Below, one piece after another: positions 1 through 7,567 of a DNA stretch of 64,000 nt (position 1 is its first letter; each line of letters begins with the position of its first letter). The notes under the pieces are model-generated. The model was not told where the DNA came from, searched no databases, and saw nothing but the letters and a program-made list of their open reading frames with translations. Both the position numbers and the translations under genes were made by a program. Source of the stretch: Leucobacter weissii (lineage in GTDB: Bacteria > Actinomycetota > Actinomycetes > Actinomycetales > Microbacteriaceae); NCBI RefSeq assembly GCF_017565745.1, contig NZ_JAGDYM010000003.1, forward strand, positions 124,001 through 188,000, written 5' to 3'.

Positions 1-389
1 GCGCCGAGCGTGCCCACGTAGCCGCCCGGCTGGCCGACCGCGATGCCGAAGATGAGCGCCGCGCCGAGGGCGCCGCCCACGATCTGCGCGATGATGTAGC
101 CCGCGGTGTCCTTCCAGGCGAACCGCCCGGCCGCGGCGAGGCCGAGCGTCACCGCGGGGTTGAAGTGTCCGCCCGAGATCGGTCCGAAGGCGTACGCGCC
201 GACCACCACAGTCAGGCCGAACGCGAGCGCCACGCCCAGGAAGCCGACGTTCACCGGGCTGCCCGGATCGCCGGGGAAGCCCGCGGCGAAGACCGCGGTG
301 CCGACCCCGCCGAAGACGAGGATGAAGGTGCCGACCGCCTCGGCGATGAGGCGCGCACCGGTGGTGGGGGTCTGCTGGGTTTCGGACAT
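1..389 (-). CDS. Aquaporin (MIP family), 5' part only
   Basis: This is the N-terminal 129 codons of a membrane channel that runs off the left edge of the window. It starts at the ATG at 389, with an AAAGGA ribosome site just upstream. The translation has a first membrane segment around residues 12-36 (LIAEAVGTFILVFGGVG). The first aquaporin signature is in GGHFNPAVTLG, with the NPA box at residues 77-79. MIP channels pass water or small neutral solutes across the cytoplasmic membrane. The second NPA box and the pore-selectivity residues lie outside the window, so water and glycerol channels cannot be separated. The gene is divergent from mtrA across a 443-base gap. Confidence 0.85.
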   Translation of the reverse strand, partial: MSETQQTPTTGARLIAEAVGTFILVFGGVGTAVFAAGFPGDPGSPVNVGFLGVALAFGLTVVVGAYAFGPISGGHFNPAVTLGLAAAGRFAWKDTAGYIIAQIVGGALGAALIFGIAVGQPGGYVGTLG

Positions 390-487
390 GAGCGGATCCT
401 TTCGTCTCACCGCGCGTATCGAACGGCTGTCTGAGGACAGGATATGTTCTTCCGCTCGCGGTGTCGCCACCCTGAACCGCGTGTTTC

Positions 488-650
488 GCCCGGTTTCACG
501 CCCGTCCTGCTCCTCACCCTCCCCGCGCCTCGCCCCCAATCCCGCCTCGTCCCGCTCCTCATCCCGCCCCGCCTCCACCCAGCCCCGACCGCCGCCCCCA
601 TCCCGCCTCGCCCCCGCCCCCATCCGCCCCGCCCGCCCCTTTCGCCCCGT
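488..650. repeat. C-rich pyrimidine tract next to palindrome copy 1
   Basis: The + strand is dominated by C and T with short CCCCGC/CCTC motifs and no credible gene. It lies in the gap between the divergent aquaporin and mtrA genes and leads directly into the palindrome at 655. The same arrangement recurs at the three other palindrome copies in the window. Confidence 0.7.
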
Positions 651-654
651 CGAT

Positions 655-703
655 TGGACCCGAAGTGCCCTTTGACACCCCGCGAAAGGGCACTTCGGGT
701 CCA
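655..703. repeat. 51-base palindrome family, copy 1
   Basis: A perfect inverted repeat: the left arm TGGACCCGAAGTGCCCTTT (655-673) is complementary to 685-703, with an 11-base loop at 674-684. Related copies lie at 5082, 15050 and 16347, all with 11-base loops. This copy lies between divergent genes, so a transcription-terminator role alone would not explain its position. Confidence 0.9.
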
Positions 704-770
704 CTCGCCGGGCGACCCCCGCCCGTTCCACCGCCCCGCCCGCCCCGGCGGACGACGGAATCCGCCGCGG

Positions 771-797
771 GTAACGAGCAAGTAACGAACAAGTAAC
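771..797 (+). promoter_or_regulatory. Candidate MtrA binding site: three GTAAC repeats
   Basis: GTAAC occurs three times at 771, 782 and 793, exactly 11 bases apart (GTAAC-N6-GTAAC-N6-GTAAC), about one helical turn each. MtrA homologues are known to bind direct repeats of GTAAC-like half sites. The array ends 23 bases before the -10 box of mtrA, a position suited to autoregulation. The repeats are seen directly; binding is inferred. Confidence 0.6.
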
Positions 798-820
798 GGG
801 CGGAGACCGGGGAACGGGGT

Positions 821-826
821 CATAAT
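821..826 (+). promoter_or_regulatory. -10 box of mtrA; transcript probably leaderless
   Basis: CATAAT ends 6 bases before the mtrA ATG, so transcription would begin at or next to the start codon. No convincing -35 hexamer is visible. The GTAAC repeats overlap that region, which fits activator-dependent expression. Confidence 0.5.
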
Positions 827-832
827 GGGAGC

Positions 833-1528
833 ATGAGCGCACGGATACTGGTCGTGGACGACGACAGGGCGTTGGCCGAGATGCTCGGTATGGTGCTGCA
901 GAGCGAGGGCTTCCTGGCCGAGCACTCCGCGGACGGCCTCGAGGCCGTCGAGAAGTTCCGCGAGATCCGTCCCGACCTGGTGCTCCTCGATCTCATGCTC
1001 CCCGGCCTCGACGGCATCGAGGTGTGCGCCCGGATCAGGAGCGAGTCCGGCACGCCCATCATCATGCTCACCGCGCGCACCGACACCGTCGACGTGGTGC
1101 GCGGTCTGGAGGCGGGCGCCGACGACTACGTCATGAAGCCGTTCAACCCGGCCGAGCTCATCGCGCGGGTTCGGGCCCGGCTGCGCGAGCCGCAGCAGGA
1201 GGCCGGTGAGACGCTGCGGGTGGGGGACCTCGAGATCGACGTCTCGGCGCACGAGGTGCGACGCGACGATCAGGCGATCTCGCTCACCCCGCTCGAGTTC
1301 GAGCTGCTCGTGATCCTCGCCCGCAAGCCGCAGCAGGTCTTCACCCGCGAGGTGCTGCTGGAGAAGGTGTGGGGATACCAGTACAAGGCCGACACCCGGC
1401 TCGTGAACGTGCACGTCCAGCGGCTGCGCGCCAAGATCGAGCGCGATCCGGACCACCCCGCGATCGTCACGACGGTGCGCGGGGTCGGTTACCGGGCGGG
1501 GAGCACCTCCGCGAGCGAAGCGGAATAG
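833..1528 (+). CDS. mtrA: Response regulator MtrA
   Basis: This 231-residue OmpR/PhoB-type regulator has a receiver domain (about 1-118) and a winged-helix DNA-binding domain (about 130-225). The phosphoacceptor is Asp53 in LLDLMLPG, with the acidic pair DD in VVDDDR and the conserved Lys102 in MKPF. MtrA is the cytoplasmic output of the MtrAB system that controls cell-wall hydrolases and cell-cycle genes in actinobacteria. Identification rests on sequence type and on the mtrB and lpqB genes that follow at once (10 bases to mtrB). There is no usable Shine-Dalgarno site before the ATG, in line with a leaderless transcript. Confidence 0.95.
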   Translation: MSARILVVDDDRALAEMLGMVLQSEGFLAEHSADGLEAVEKFREIRPDLVLLDLMLPGLDGIEVCARIRSESGTPIIMLTARTDTVDVVRGLEAGADDYVMKPFNPAELIARVRARLREPQQEAGETLRVGDLEIDVSAHEVRRDDQAISLTPLEFELLVILARKPQQVFTREVLLEKVWGYQYKADTRLVNVHVQRLRAKIERDPDHPAIVTTVRGVGYRAGSTSASEAE

Positions 1529-1538
1529 CCGCCCCGTC

Positions 1539-3239
1539 GTGGCCGATAGGGGAGGACGCTCGGCGCTGAGCCTGGCGCTGCGCCGTCTGCGGCTCCGCTG
1601 GTTCCGGTTGACCGATCCGCTGCTCGGCCCCGTCCGGGCGCGATGGCGGCGCTCGCTCCGGCTGCGGACGATGGCCGTGACCGGTCTCGTGACCGGGTTC
1701 ATGATCCTCGTCTCGGGGGCGTTCGTGCTCACCAGCGTCGGAGACGACCTGTACTCGTCGCGCCGGGATCAGGTGCTGCAGGACTCGGCGCGCGCCACGC
1801 TCGCCGCGCAGGGGCAGATCGACGCCTCCGACGCCACCGACCGGGCCGCGATGCTGGCGCTCTCGGCGTCGGTGCAGCGGGTGCTCCAGGACACCTCGTC
1901 GAGCCAGCTGATCTACGTGCGGCGGCAGGCGGGGCAGGATCCCGCGCCCGACGCGCTGGAGGACTTCACGACCTCGCCGTCGCTGGCCGAGACCGTCAGC
2001 CCGGAGCTCTCCGCCGCGGTGGTCCGGGGCGAGGCGCCCCAGCACTGGCAGGCGGTGACGCTCGTCGCCGACGACGGCAGCCAGAGCCCCGGCATCCTGG
2101 TGGCCTCGACCCTCACCCTGCCCGCGGGAGCGGGGATCTACGATCTCTTCATCGGCTACAGCCTCGCGGAGACGGAGCAGACGCTCGGCTTCATGTCGCG
2201 CACGCTCGGGATCACGGCGCTCTTCCTCATGCTGCTGATCGGCGTGCTCGTGTGGACCATCTCGAGGATCGTCTTCCGTCCCATCCGCGCCGCCGCGGAT
2301 GCCAGCCGACGGCTCGCCGCGGGCGAGAGCGACGCGCGCATGCCGCTGCAGAACGACGAGCACTTCGACGAGCTCTCCGAGAACTTCAACGACATGGCCG
2401 ACACGCTGCAGGCGCGCATCGACGAGCTCGACCATCTCTCCGAGATGCAGAAGCGCTTCGTCTCCGACGTCTCCCACGAACTGCGCACCCCGCTCACCAC
2501 GATCCGCCTCGCGAGCGAGGTGATCCGGAGTCAGGCGAAAAGCGACGACGCCGCGGGACTGCGCGCGGTCGAGGTCCTCGGCACGCAGATCGACCGCTTC
2601 GAGTCGCTGCTGGGGGATCTGCTCGAGATCTCGCGCTACGACGCCGGACGCGTCACCATCGAGACGGAGCCGACCAATCTGGTGTCGCTCACGGAGGAGG
2701 TGGTGGCCGGGCTGCGGCCGCTCTCCGAGAGCGACATCGAGGTGCGGGTGCTCGGCGGGTACTCCTCGGTCGACGTCGATCCGCGCCGCATCCGCCGCAT
2801 CGTGTCGAACCTGGTCGGTAACGCGATCGAGCACGGCGAGGGCCGGCCGATCGAGGTGACCGTCGACTCCAACGCCGGGGCGGTCGCGATCGGCGTGCGG
2901 GACTGGGGGGTGGGCATGGACGCTGCCGGGATCGCTCACGCGTTCGATCGATTCTGGCGCGGGGATCCCTCGCGCAAGCGCACGCTCGGCGGCACCGGCC
3001 TGGGCCTCGCGATCGCCCGCGAGGACGCGGCCGTGCACGGCGGCCTCATCGAGGTGTGGTCGAAGATCGGGGAGGGCTCGCACTTCAGGCTCACGCTGCC
3101 CTGGGGCGGCGGAGAATCGTTCGTCTCGCCGATCCCGCTCGTCCCCGGCGATGTCGATCCCGAGGGCGGTGCGGCCGGGACCGCCGCCGGATGGCTGAGG
3201 CGGACCGCGTCGCGCTGGTCGGGGGAGAGGAAGAGATGA
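1539..3239 (+). CDS. mtrB: Sensor histidine kinase MtrB
   Basis: This 566-residue membrane kinase starts at GTG 1539. Segments in order are an arginine-rich N-terminus, TM1 at about 45-67, an extracellular domain of about 150 residues, TM2 at about 218-241, HAMP, and a HisKA domain with the phosphorylated His313 in VSHELRTPL. An ATPase domain follows with the N box NLVGNAIEHG and the G boxes DWGVGM and GTGLGLAIA. It would phosphorylate MtrA in response to cell-envelope or division cues. Its stop overlaps the lpqB ATG (ATGA), so lpqB is probably translationally coupled. The start is uncertain because no strong ribosome site precedes the GTG. Confidence 0.93.
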   Translation: MADRGGRSALSLALRRLRLRWFRLTDPLLGPVRARWRRSLRLRTMAVTGLVTGFMILVSGAFVLTSVGDDLYSSRRDQVLQDSARATLAAQGQIDASDATDRAAMLALSASVQRVLQDTSSSQLIYVRRQAGQDPAPDALEDFTTSPSLAETVSPELSAAVVRGEAPQHWQAVTLVADDGSQSPGILVASTLTLPAGAGIYDLFIGYSLAETEQTLGFMSRTLGITALFLMLLIGVLVWTISRIVFRPIRAAADASRRLAAGESDARMPLQNDEHFDELSENFNDMADTLQARIDELDHLSEMQKRFVSDVSHELRTPLTTIRLASEVIRSQAKSDDAAGLRAVEVLGTQIDRFESLLGDLLEISRYDAGRVTIETEPTNLVSLTEEVVAGLRPLSESDIEVRVLGGYSSVDVDPRRIRRIVSNLVGNAIEHGEGRPIEVTVDSNAGAVAIGVRDWGVGMDAAGIAHAFDRFWRGDPSRKRTLGGTGLGLAIAREDAAVHGGLIEVWSKIGEGSHFRLTLPWGGGESFVSPIPLVPGDVDPEGGAAGTAAGWLRRTASRWSGERKR

Positions 3240-4924
3240 GCACGTCGAAGATCCGCCGCGGGCTGCGGGCCGCCGCCGCGGCACTGATCGCGCTGGGACT
3301 CGCCGCCTGCCAGTCGATCCCGGGCTCGGGACCGGTGCAGGAGGGGCTCGCCAACCTCGACCAGGCCGAGCAGCCCGTGCAGTTCAAGCCGGGCGGGCCG
3401 ATGCAGGGCGCCGGCCAGGACGAGATCGTGCGCGGATTCGTGCGGGCGGCGATGTCGAGCAGCGACGACTACGCGATCGCCCGCGAGTTCCTCACCCCCG
3501 GCTACGCCCCGACGTGGGATCCGACCTCCGGGGTGTTCGTGGACGAGGGCACCCAGACCTATCGCCCGGTCGGCGAGGACAACGGCGAGCTGTCGCTCAC
3601 CAGCATCGCGACCGTCGACGCCGACGGCGCGCTGACGCCGGTCAGCTCGGGCGCCGCCATCACCCTGCCGTTCGAGTTCGAGCAGATCGGCGGCGAGTGG
3701 CGCATCGCGTCCGCGCCGAACGGCATCATCCTCGACCGCAACAGCTTCTCGACCCTCTGGACGCCGCGTCAGCTCTACTTCCTCAGCGCCGACGACCGGC
3801 TCGTCCCCGAGACGCGCTGGTTCCTCAACCGGGCCACGCTCAGCACCCAGATCGTCGGCGAGCTGCTGGAGGGACCGGTCGAACCGGACACCGAGTTCCT
3901 CCGGACCGCCTTCCCGAGCGGCACCGCCCTCGTCTCCACGTCGGTGCCCATCAGCGCCGGTGTGGCTCAGATCGACCTCACGCCGGAGCTGCTGGGCGCG
4001 GACGCGGCGACGATGGAGCTCCTCGTGAGACAGCTCTCGGCCAGCCTCTCCTCCGTGCCCGGGCTGACGCGCTTCGAGCTCTCCGTGAACGGAACCGTCG
4101 TGGACGAGGCCGCCGTCGCGACCGAGACCGAGGCCCGCGGCTCGGAGAGCATGCTCACCACGGTGCTGCGGGACGGGGTGTTCGGCACGCTCGACTCGGA
4201 CGAGGTCGTGCCGCTGCCCGACATCGGCGAGAAGATCGCCGACCTCGATCCGACCGCCGTGACGCTCGACGACGAACGCCGCACCGCCGCGGTCGTCAGC
4301 GGCACAGGTCGCTCGCGCGCGGTCGGCTGGCTGTCGGAGAGCTCGTTCGTGGAGATCGACCTGCGGGCGCGGGCGCTGAAGCCGAGCCTCGACCCCTCGG
4401 GCTACGTCTGGAGCTACGCCGACTCGGACCCCGGGAGGATCCTGGTGTCGAAGCCGGGCGGGACCGCCTCGTTCCTCACCCTGCCGCGCGTGAGCGGGCG
4501 CGTCGCCGCCGCGACGGTGTCGCCCGGCGGGCACCGTCTGGCGCTGCTCATCGAGGACGGGGACGAGCGGAGCGCCGTGCAGACGGTGGGGATCGTGCGG
4601 GATGCCGAGGGGAATCCGGTCGACCTCGTCGAGGCGCTCGTGCCCGTGGCGTGGGTGGAGGGATCGCCGACCGACCTCGACTGGGTCGACGAGTTCCGCC
4701 TGGTGTCGCTCACCCGGATCGGCGAGAGCGGCAAGATCACGCTGGCCCCGCTCGGCCAGTTCGCGACCGACGCGGGCGCCGTGCCCGGCGCCGTCTCGGT
4801 GAGCGGAGGGGGCGGGCGGGCGCTGATGCGCGTGCTCGACGCGGACGGGTGGATGTTCGCCCCTCAGGGCGCGGGCTGGCAGCGACAGAGCGAGGGCGTC
4901 GAGCTGATCGCGCGGGTCGGCTGA
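3236..4924 (+). CDS. lpqB: Lipoprotein LpqB, MtrB partner
   Basis: This 562-residue lipoprotein has a signal peptide ending in the lipobox LGLAAC, with Cys25 as the lipidation site. A GerMN-type domain spans roughly residues 190-310, and a C-terminal half is of the beta-propeller-like LpqB type. In actinobacteria LpqB acts outside the membrane with MtrB and modulates MtrA phosphorylation. The ATG at 3236 overlaps the mtrB stop. An upstream in-frame extension was rejected because it would lie inside mtrB and bury the signal peptide. A GAGGAAGAG ribosome site sits directly before the ATG. Confidence 0.93.
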   Translation: MSTSKIRRGLRAAAAALIALGLAACQSIPGSGPVQEGLANLDQAEQPVQFKPGGPMQGAGQDEIVRGFVRAAMSSSDDYAIAREFLTPGYAPTWDPTSGVFVDEGTQTYRPVGEDNGELSLTSIATVDADGALTPVSSGAAITLPFEFEQIGGEWRIASAPNGIILDRNSFSTLWTPRQLYFLSADDRLVPETRWFLNRATLSTQIVGELLEGPVEPDTEFLRTAFPSGTALVSTSVPISAGVAQIDLTPELLGADAATMELLVRQLSASLSSVPGLTRFELSVNGTVVDEAAVATETEARGSESMLTTVLRDGVFGTLDSDEVVPLPDIGEKIADLDPTAVTLDDERRTAAVVSGTGRSRAVGWLSESSFVEIDLRARALKPSLDPSGYVWSYADSDPGRILVSKPGGTASFLTLPRVSGRVAAATVSPGGHRLALLIEDGDERSAVQTVGIVRDAEGNPVDLVEALVPVAWVEGSPTDLDWVDEFRLVSLTRIGESGKITLAPLGQFATDAGAVPGAVSVSGGGGRALMRVLDADGWMFAPQGAGWQRQSEGVELIARVG

Positions 4925-4940
4925 GGATCCCGGGACCCCT

Positions 4941-5010
4941 TCCTTTCCTTTCCTTTCCTTTCCTTTCCTTTCCTTTCCTTTCCTTTCCTTTCCTTTCCTT
5001 TCCTTTCCTT
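4941..5010. repeat. TCCTT microsatellite, 14 perfect units
   Basis: Fourteen uninterrupted TCCTT units are followed by degenerate CCGTTCCCTT units to 5030 and more pyrimidine sequence to about 5075. Slippage-prone repeats of this length are unusual in high-G+C genomes. It begins 16 bases after the lpqB stop and leads into palindrome copy 2. Confidence 0.95.
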
Positions 5011-5081
5011 CCGTTCCCTTCCGTTCCCTTCCCGCTTCTCTGCCCCTGCTTCTCCTTTCCCCTCCCCGCCTCATCTGCGCG

Positions 5082-5130
5082 TGGACCCGAAGTGCCCTTT
5101 CCGTTCCCGTGAAAGGGCACTTCGAGGCCA
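5082..5130. repeat. 51-base palindrome family, copy 2
   Basis: The left arm TGGACCCGAAGTGCCCTTT (5082-5100) is the same sequence as copy 1. The loop is 11 bases (5101-5111). The right arm at 5112-5130 has two mismatches near its outer end. It lies between co-directional lpqB and comF. Confidence 0.85.
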
Positions 5131-5204
5131 AAGCCGTAGATTCGCGGGGCCGGTCGCCCGGGCCCTCGATCTCGAGGTCCCCGGGGTCGCGTCCGCCGCT
5201 CATT

Positions 5205-5258
5205 CGCCCCTCACACTCCGCGCGATCTGGTGATCGACCACGAGTTATTCACAGATTC
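5205..5258 (+). promoter_or_regulatory. Shared upstream motif of comF (also before the DUF559 gene)
   Basis: CGCCCCTCACA, then exactly 29 bases, then TTATTCACAGATTC. The same two blocks with the same 29-base spacing occur at 15133-15186 before the DUF559 gene. TTATTCACA also fits the DnaA-box consensus TTATNCACA. The motif ends 45 bases before the comF ATG. Joint regulation of the two genes is an inference. Confidence 0.55.
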
Positions 5259-5303
5259 CCGGGTCGGGGATCCATCGTGCAAACGCTGCGACAGGATGGG
5301 CGC

Positions 5304-6140
5304 ATGACCGATCTCAAGACTCAGCCGACGGGCCTCCGCGAACTCGGGCGGCAGTTCGGCCTCGACCTGCTCGCTCTGCTCTGGCCGACCCGATGCGTCT
5401 CCTGCGGAGCGCCGGATCGGGATCTGTGCGATGCCTGCCGCGCGGATCTCCTCGCCCCGGATCGCCCGGTCCTCCGCCACGAGATGCGGGCTGCCGCGCC
5501 GGTGCCCGTACCCGTGCGCGTCGCCGGCGGCTACGGGGGTGTGCTGGGTGCCGTCCTGCGCGAGTACAAGTACGGTGGCCGCTCGGGGTTCGCGCGCCTG
5601 CTCGGTGCCAGGCTCCGCCCGCTGATCGAGGAGATCGGGCCCGTGCTCCTGGTGGCGGTGCCCTCCCGCCCGGCCCGCGTGCGCGAGCTCGGGTACCGCC
5701 ACGTCGAGCTCGTCGTGCGAGCCGCGCTCGCCGGCCTCGAGCGCCCGGCGCCCGAGCTGATGCCGCGCGCGCTCCGCACGCTCCCGGGGAGGGTCGCGCA
5801 GGCGGGTCTCGGCGCCGATGCCCGACGGGTCAATGCCGAACTGGTCGGTGTGCGACGGGGCGCACGTCCGTCGCTGCGCGGCAGGGATGTGGTGCTGGTG
5901 GACGACATCATCACGACCGGGGCGAGTGCCGCCGCCTGCGGGCGAGCGCTCGAGGCCGCGGGCGGGCGCCTCGTGGGGATCGCGGCGCTGTGCGGCGCGG
6001 TGCTGGCCGGGGATCGAGGCGGAAGCTCCGCGGTCGTCGGCGCGCCGATCGGAAACACAGGCGGTCCGGGTGGAGGCGACCGCGCTGAAACGGTAAAGTT
6101 CGGGCAAGGCGTGAAGGTCGGCATCGAAGTCACCCGCTGA
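5304..6140 (+). CDS. comF: ComF-family amidophosphoribosyltransferase-like protein
   Basis: This 278-residue protein has an N-terminal zinc-finger-like segment (PTRCVSCGAPDRDLCDACRAD) and a C-terminal phosphoribosyltransferase fold. The signature VVLVDDIITTGAS carries the ribose-phosphate-binding acidic pair. ComF is linked to processing of incoming single-stranded DNA during natural transformation and to DNA repair; its biochemical substrate is not settled. The ATG at 5304 was chosen over an in-frame ATG at 5109 because the latter lies inside palindrome copy 2. The C-terminus (KFGQGVKVGIEVTR) runs into the hpf promoter region, 18 bases before hpf. Confidence 0.88.
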   Translation: MTDLKTQPTGLRELGRQFGLDLLALLWPTRCVSCGAPDRDLCDACRADLLAPDRPVLRHEMRAAAPVPVPVRVAGGYGGVLGAVLREYKYGGRSGFARLLGARLRPLIEEIGPVLLVAVPSRPARVRELGYRHVELVVRAALAGLERPAPELMPRALRTLPGRVAQAGLGADARRVNAELVGVRRGARPSLRGRDVVLVDDIITTGASAAACGRALEAAGGRLVGIAALCGAVLAGDRGGSSAVVGAPIGNTGGPGGGDRAETVKFGQGVKVGIEVTR

Positions 6141-6158
6141 AACCTCAGGGAGGTCACC

Positions 6159-6791
6159 ATGGACGTCAGCATTCGCGGTCGCGGAGTAGATGTGACGGAT
6201 CGCTTCGAGAACTACGTGGACTCGAAGACGGAGAAGGTGGCTGGGCTGCTTCCGAAGGCGCAGTCGTTCGAGGTGAAGGTCTCCCGCCTGACGGACCGCA
6301 GCCCTCAGCACGGTGACCGCGTCGAGATCACCGTCGTCGGTCCCGGCCCGGTGATCCGTGCCGAATCCGAGGGCTCGGACAAGTACACGGCGTTCGACAT
6401 CGCCTACGGGCGGGTGCTCGAGCGCATCAGGCGGCTGAAGGATCGGCGCAAGGATCGTCGGCGCGGTGACCGCACCTCGCTCGCCGAGGCCGTGGCCGAC
6501 GATTTCGGCAGCGTGGATCTGACTCCCGCGCCGCTCGAGACCATCGAGGCCGTGGCCAACGGCGGCGCGCCGGCGTCGGACGCGGAGCAGACCGACGAGC
6601 AGTACAGCCCCGTCGTCATCCGCGCGAAGGAGTTCCCGGCCGAGCGCCTGACGGTTGAGGAGGCGGTGGATCAGATGGAGCTCGTGGGGCACGACTTCTT
6701 CCTCTTCGTGGAGACCGAGTCGGCGCGGCCCAGCGTGGTCTACCGCCGGCGCGGCTGGAACTACGGGGTGATCTCGCTCAACGAGCAGTGA
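6159..6791 (+). CDS. hpf: Ribosome hibernation promoting factor, long form
   Basis: The protein has 210 residues: an N-terminal S30AE domain (about 1-105, beginning MDVSIRGRGVDVTDRFENYV), a linker, and a C-terminal dimerisation domain (about 150-208, with GHDFFLFVETES). The long form joins two idle 70S ribosomes into a 100S dimer in stationary phase or stress. A clear AGGGAGG site precedes the ATG. Placement between comF and secA is the standard actinobacterial order. Its stop is followed within 11 bases by a G+C-rich tandem repeat. Confidence 0.95.
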   Translation: MDVSIRGRGVDVTDRFENYVDSKTEKVAGLLPKAQSFEVKVSRLTDRSPQHGDRVEITVVGPGPVIRAESEGSDKYTAFDIAYGRVLERIRRLKDRRKDRRRGDRTSLAEAVADDFGSVDLTPAPLETIEAVANGGAPASDAEQTDEQYSPVVIRAKEFPAERLTVEEAVDQMELVGHDFFLFVETESARPSVVYRRRGWNYGVISLNEQ

Positions 6792-6799
6792 GCGCCGCC

Positions 6800-6886
6800 G
6801 GGTGACCCGCCGGGTGCGCAGTGCGGGTGACCCGCCGGGTGCGCACTGCGGGTGACCCGCCGGGTGACCCAGCGGGTGCGCACCGC
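6800..6886. repeat. 25-base tandem repeat downstream of hpf
   Basis: Units GGGTGACCCGCCGGGTGCGC plus a 5-base tail occupy 6800-6824 and 6825-6849. A longer variant at 6850-6886 carries an internal GGGTGACCC duplication. Each unit contains short self-complementary stretches. It has no coding potential and no array-like spacers, so it is not a CRISPR. Confidence 0.85.
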
Positions 6887-6952
6887 GGAGCGGGCATCGC
6901 GGGCCGGGCGCCGCGGGTGGTGGTGCTCGGCCCGGGCTGGCAGACTGAGGGC

Positions 6953-7525
6953 ATGGCACTGCACCTCACCGACGTCCCCGAAGCCGATGCGCTCCTCTCG
7001 GAGGATCCGCTGGCACTGCTGGTCGGCATGCTGCTCGATCAGCAGGTCGCGATGGAGGTCGCCTTCCAGGGGCCGCTCAAGATCAAGCAGCGCCTCGGCG
7101 CCTTCGACGCGCAGGGGATCGCGGATGCGGATCCCGAGGCCTTCGCCGAACTCTTCACGCAGAGCCCGGCGGTGCACCGCTTCCCCGGTTCGATGGCGGG
7201 CCGCGTGCAGACGCTCGCGCGAGCGCTGGTCGACGACTGGGGCGGCGACGCCGCGGCGCTGTGGACCCGCGACGAGCCGAGCGGACCGGAGGTCCTGAAA
7301 CGACTGAAGGCGCTGCCCGGCTTCGGCGAGCAGAAGGCGAGGATCTTCCTGGCGCTGCTCGGCAAGCAGCGCGGATTCGCCGGCGAGGGGTGGCGCGAGG
7401 CCTCGGCGCCCTACGGCGAGGAGGGCGCTCACCGCAGTGTCGCGGACATCGTGTCGCCCGAGACCCTCGCCCTCGTGCGAGAGACCAAGCGGGCGGCCAA
7501 GGCGGCGGCGAAGAAGAGCCGGTGA
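6953..7525 (+). CDS. HhH-GPD-type base-excision-like protein
   Basis: This 190-residue protein is of the small actinobacterial HhH-GPD family. A helix-hairpin-helix element is visible around residues 118-140 (LKRLKALPGFGEQKARIFLALLG is the region; key residues LPGFGEQKA). It is followed by the expected catalytic segment. A Lys/Ala-rich tail ends the protein (RAAKAAAKKSR). Members resemble DNA glycosylases that remove damaged bases, but the substrate of this subgroup is not established. The ATG at 6953 follows GACTGAGGGC. An earlier in-frame ATG would place the tandem repeat inside the gene and was rejected. Confidence 0.8.
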   Translation: MALHLTDVPEADALLSEDPLALLVGMLLDQQVAMEVAFQGPLKIKQRLGAFDAQGIADADPEAFAELFTQSPAVHRFPGSMAGRVQTLARALVDDWGGDAAALWTRDEPSGPEVLKRLKALPGFGEQKARIFLALLGKQRGFAGEGWREASAPYGEEGAHRSVADIVSPETLALVRETKRAAKAAAKKSR

Positions 7526-7567
7526 GCGGGCCCGGCGACCCGCCCGTGGCCTCGCCCGGGTCGTCGC

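Noticed and set aside
655-703. Palindrome copies as simple terminators
   Set aside because: Copies 1 and 3 lie between divergent genes where no transcript should end, so termination cannot be their general role, although individual copies may terminate.
5245-5253. DnaA box as evidence of a replication origin
   Set aside because: Only one box is present, there is no cluster or AT-rich unwinding region, and no dnaA or dnaN is nearby. It is reported as part of a promoter motif instead.
6800-6886. Possible CRISPR array
   Set aside because: Units are tandem without spacers and only three in number. No cas genes are in the window.
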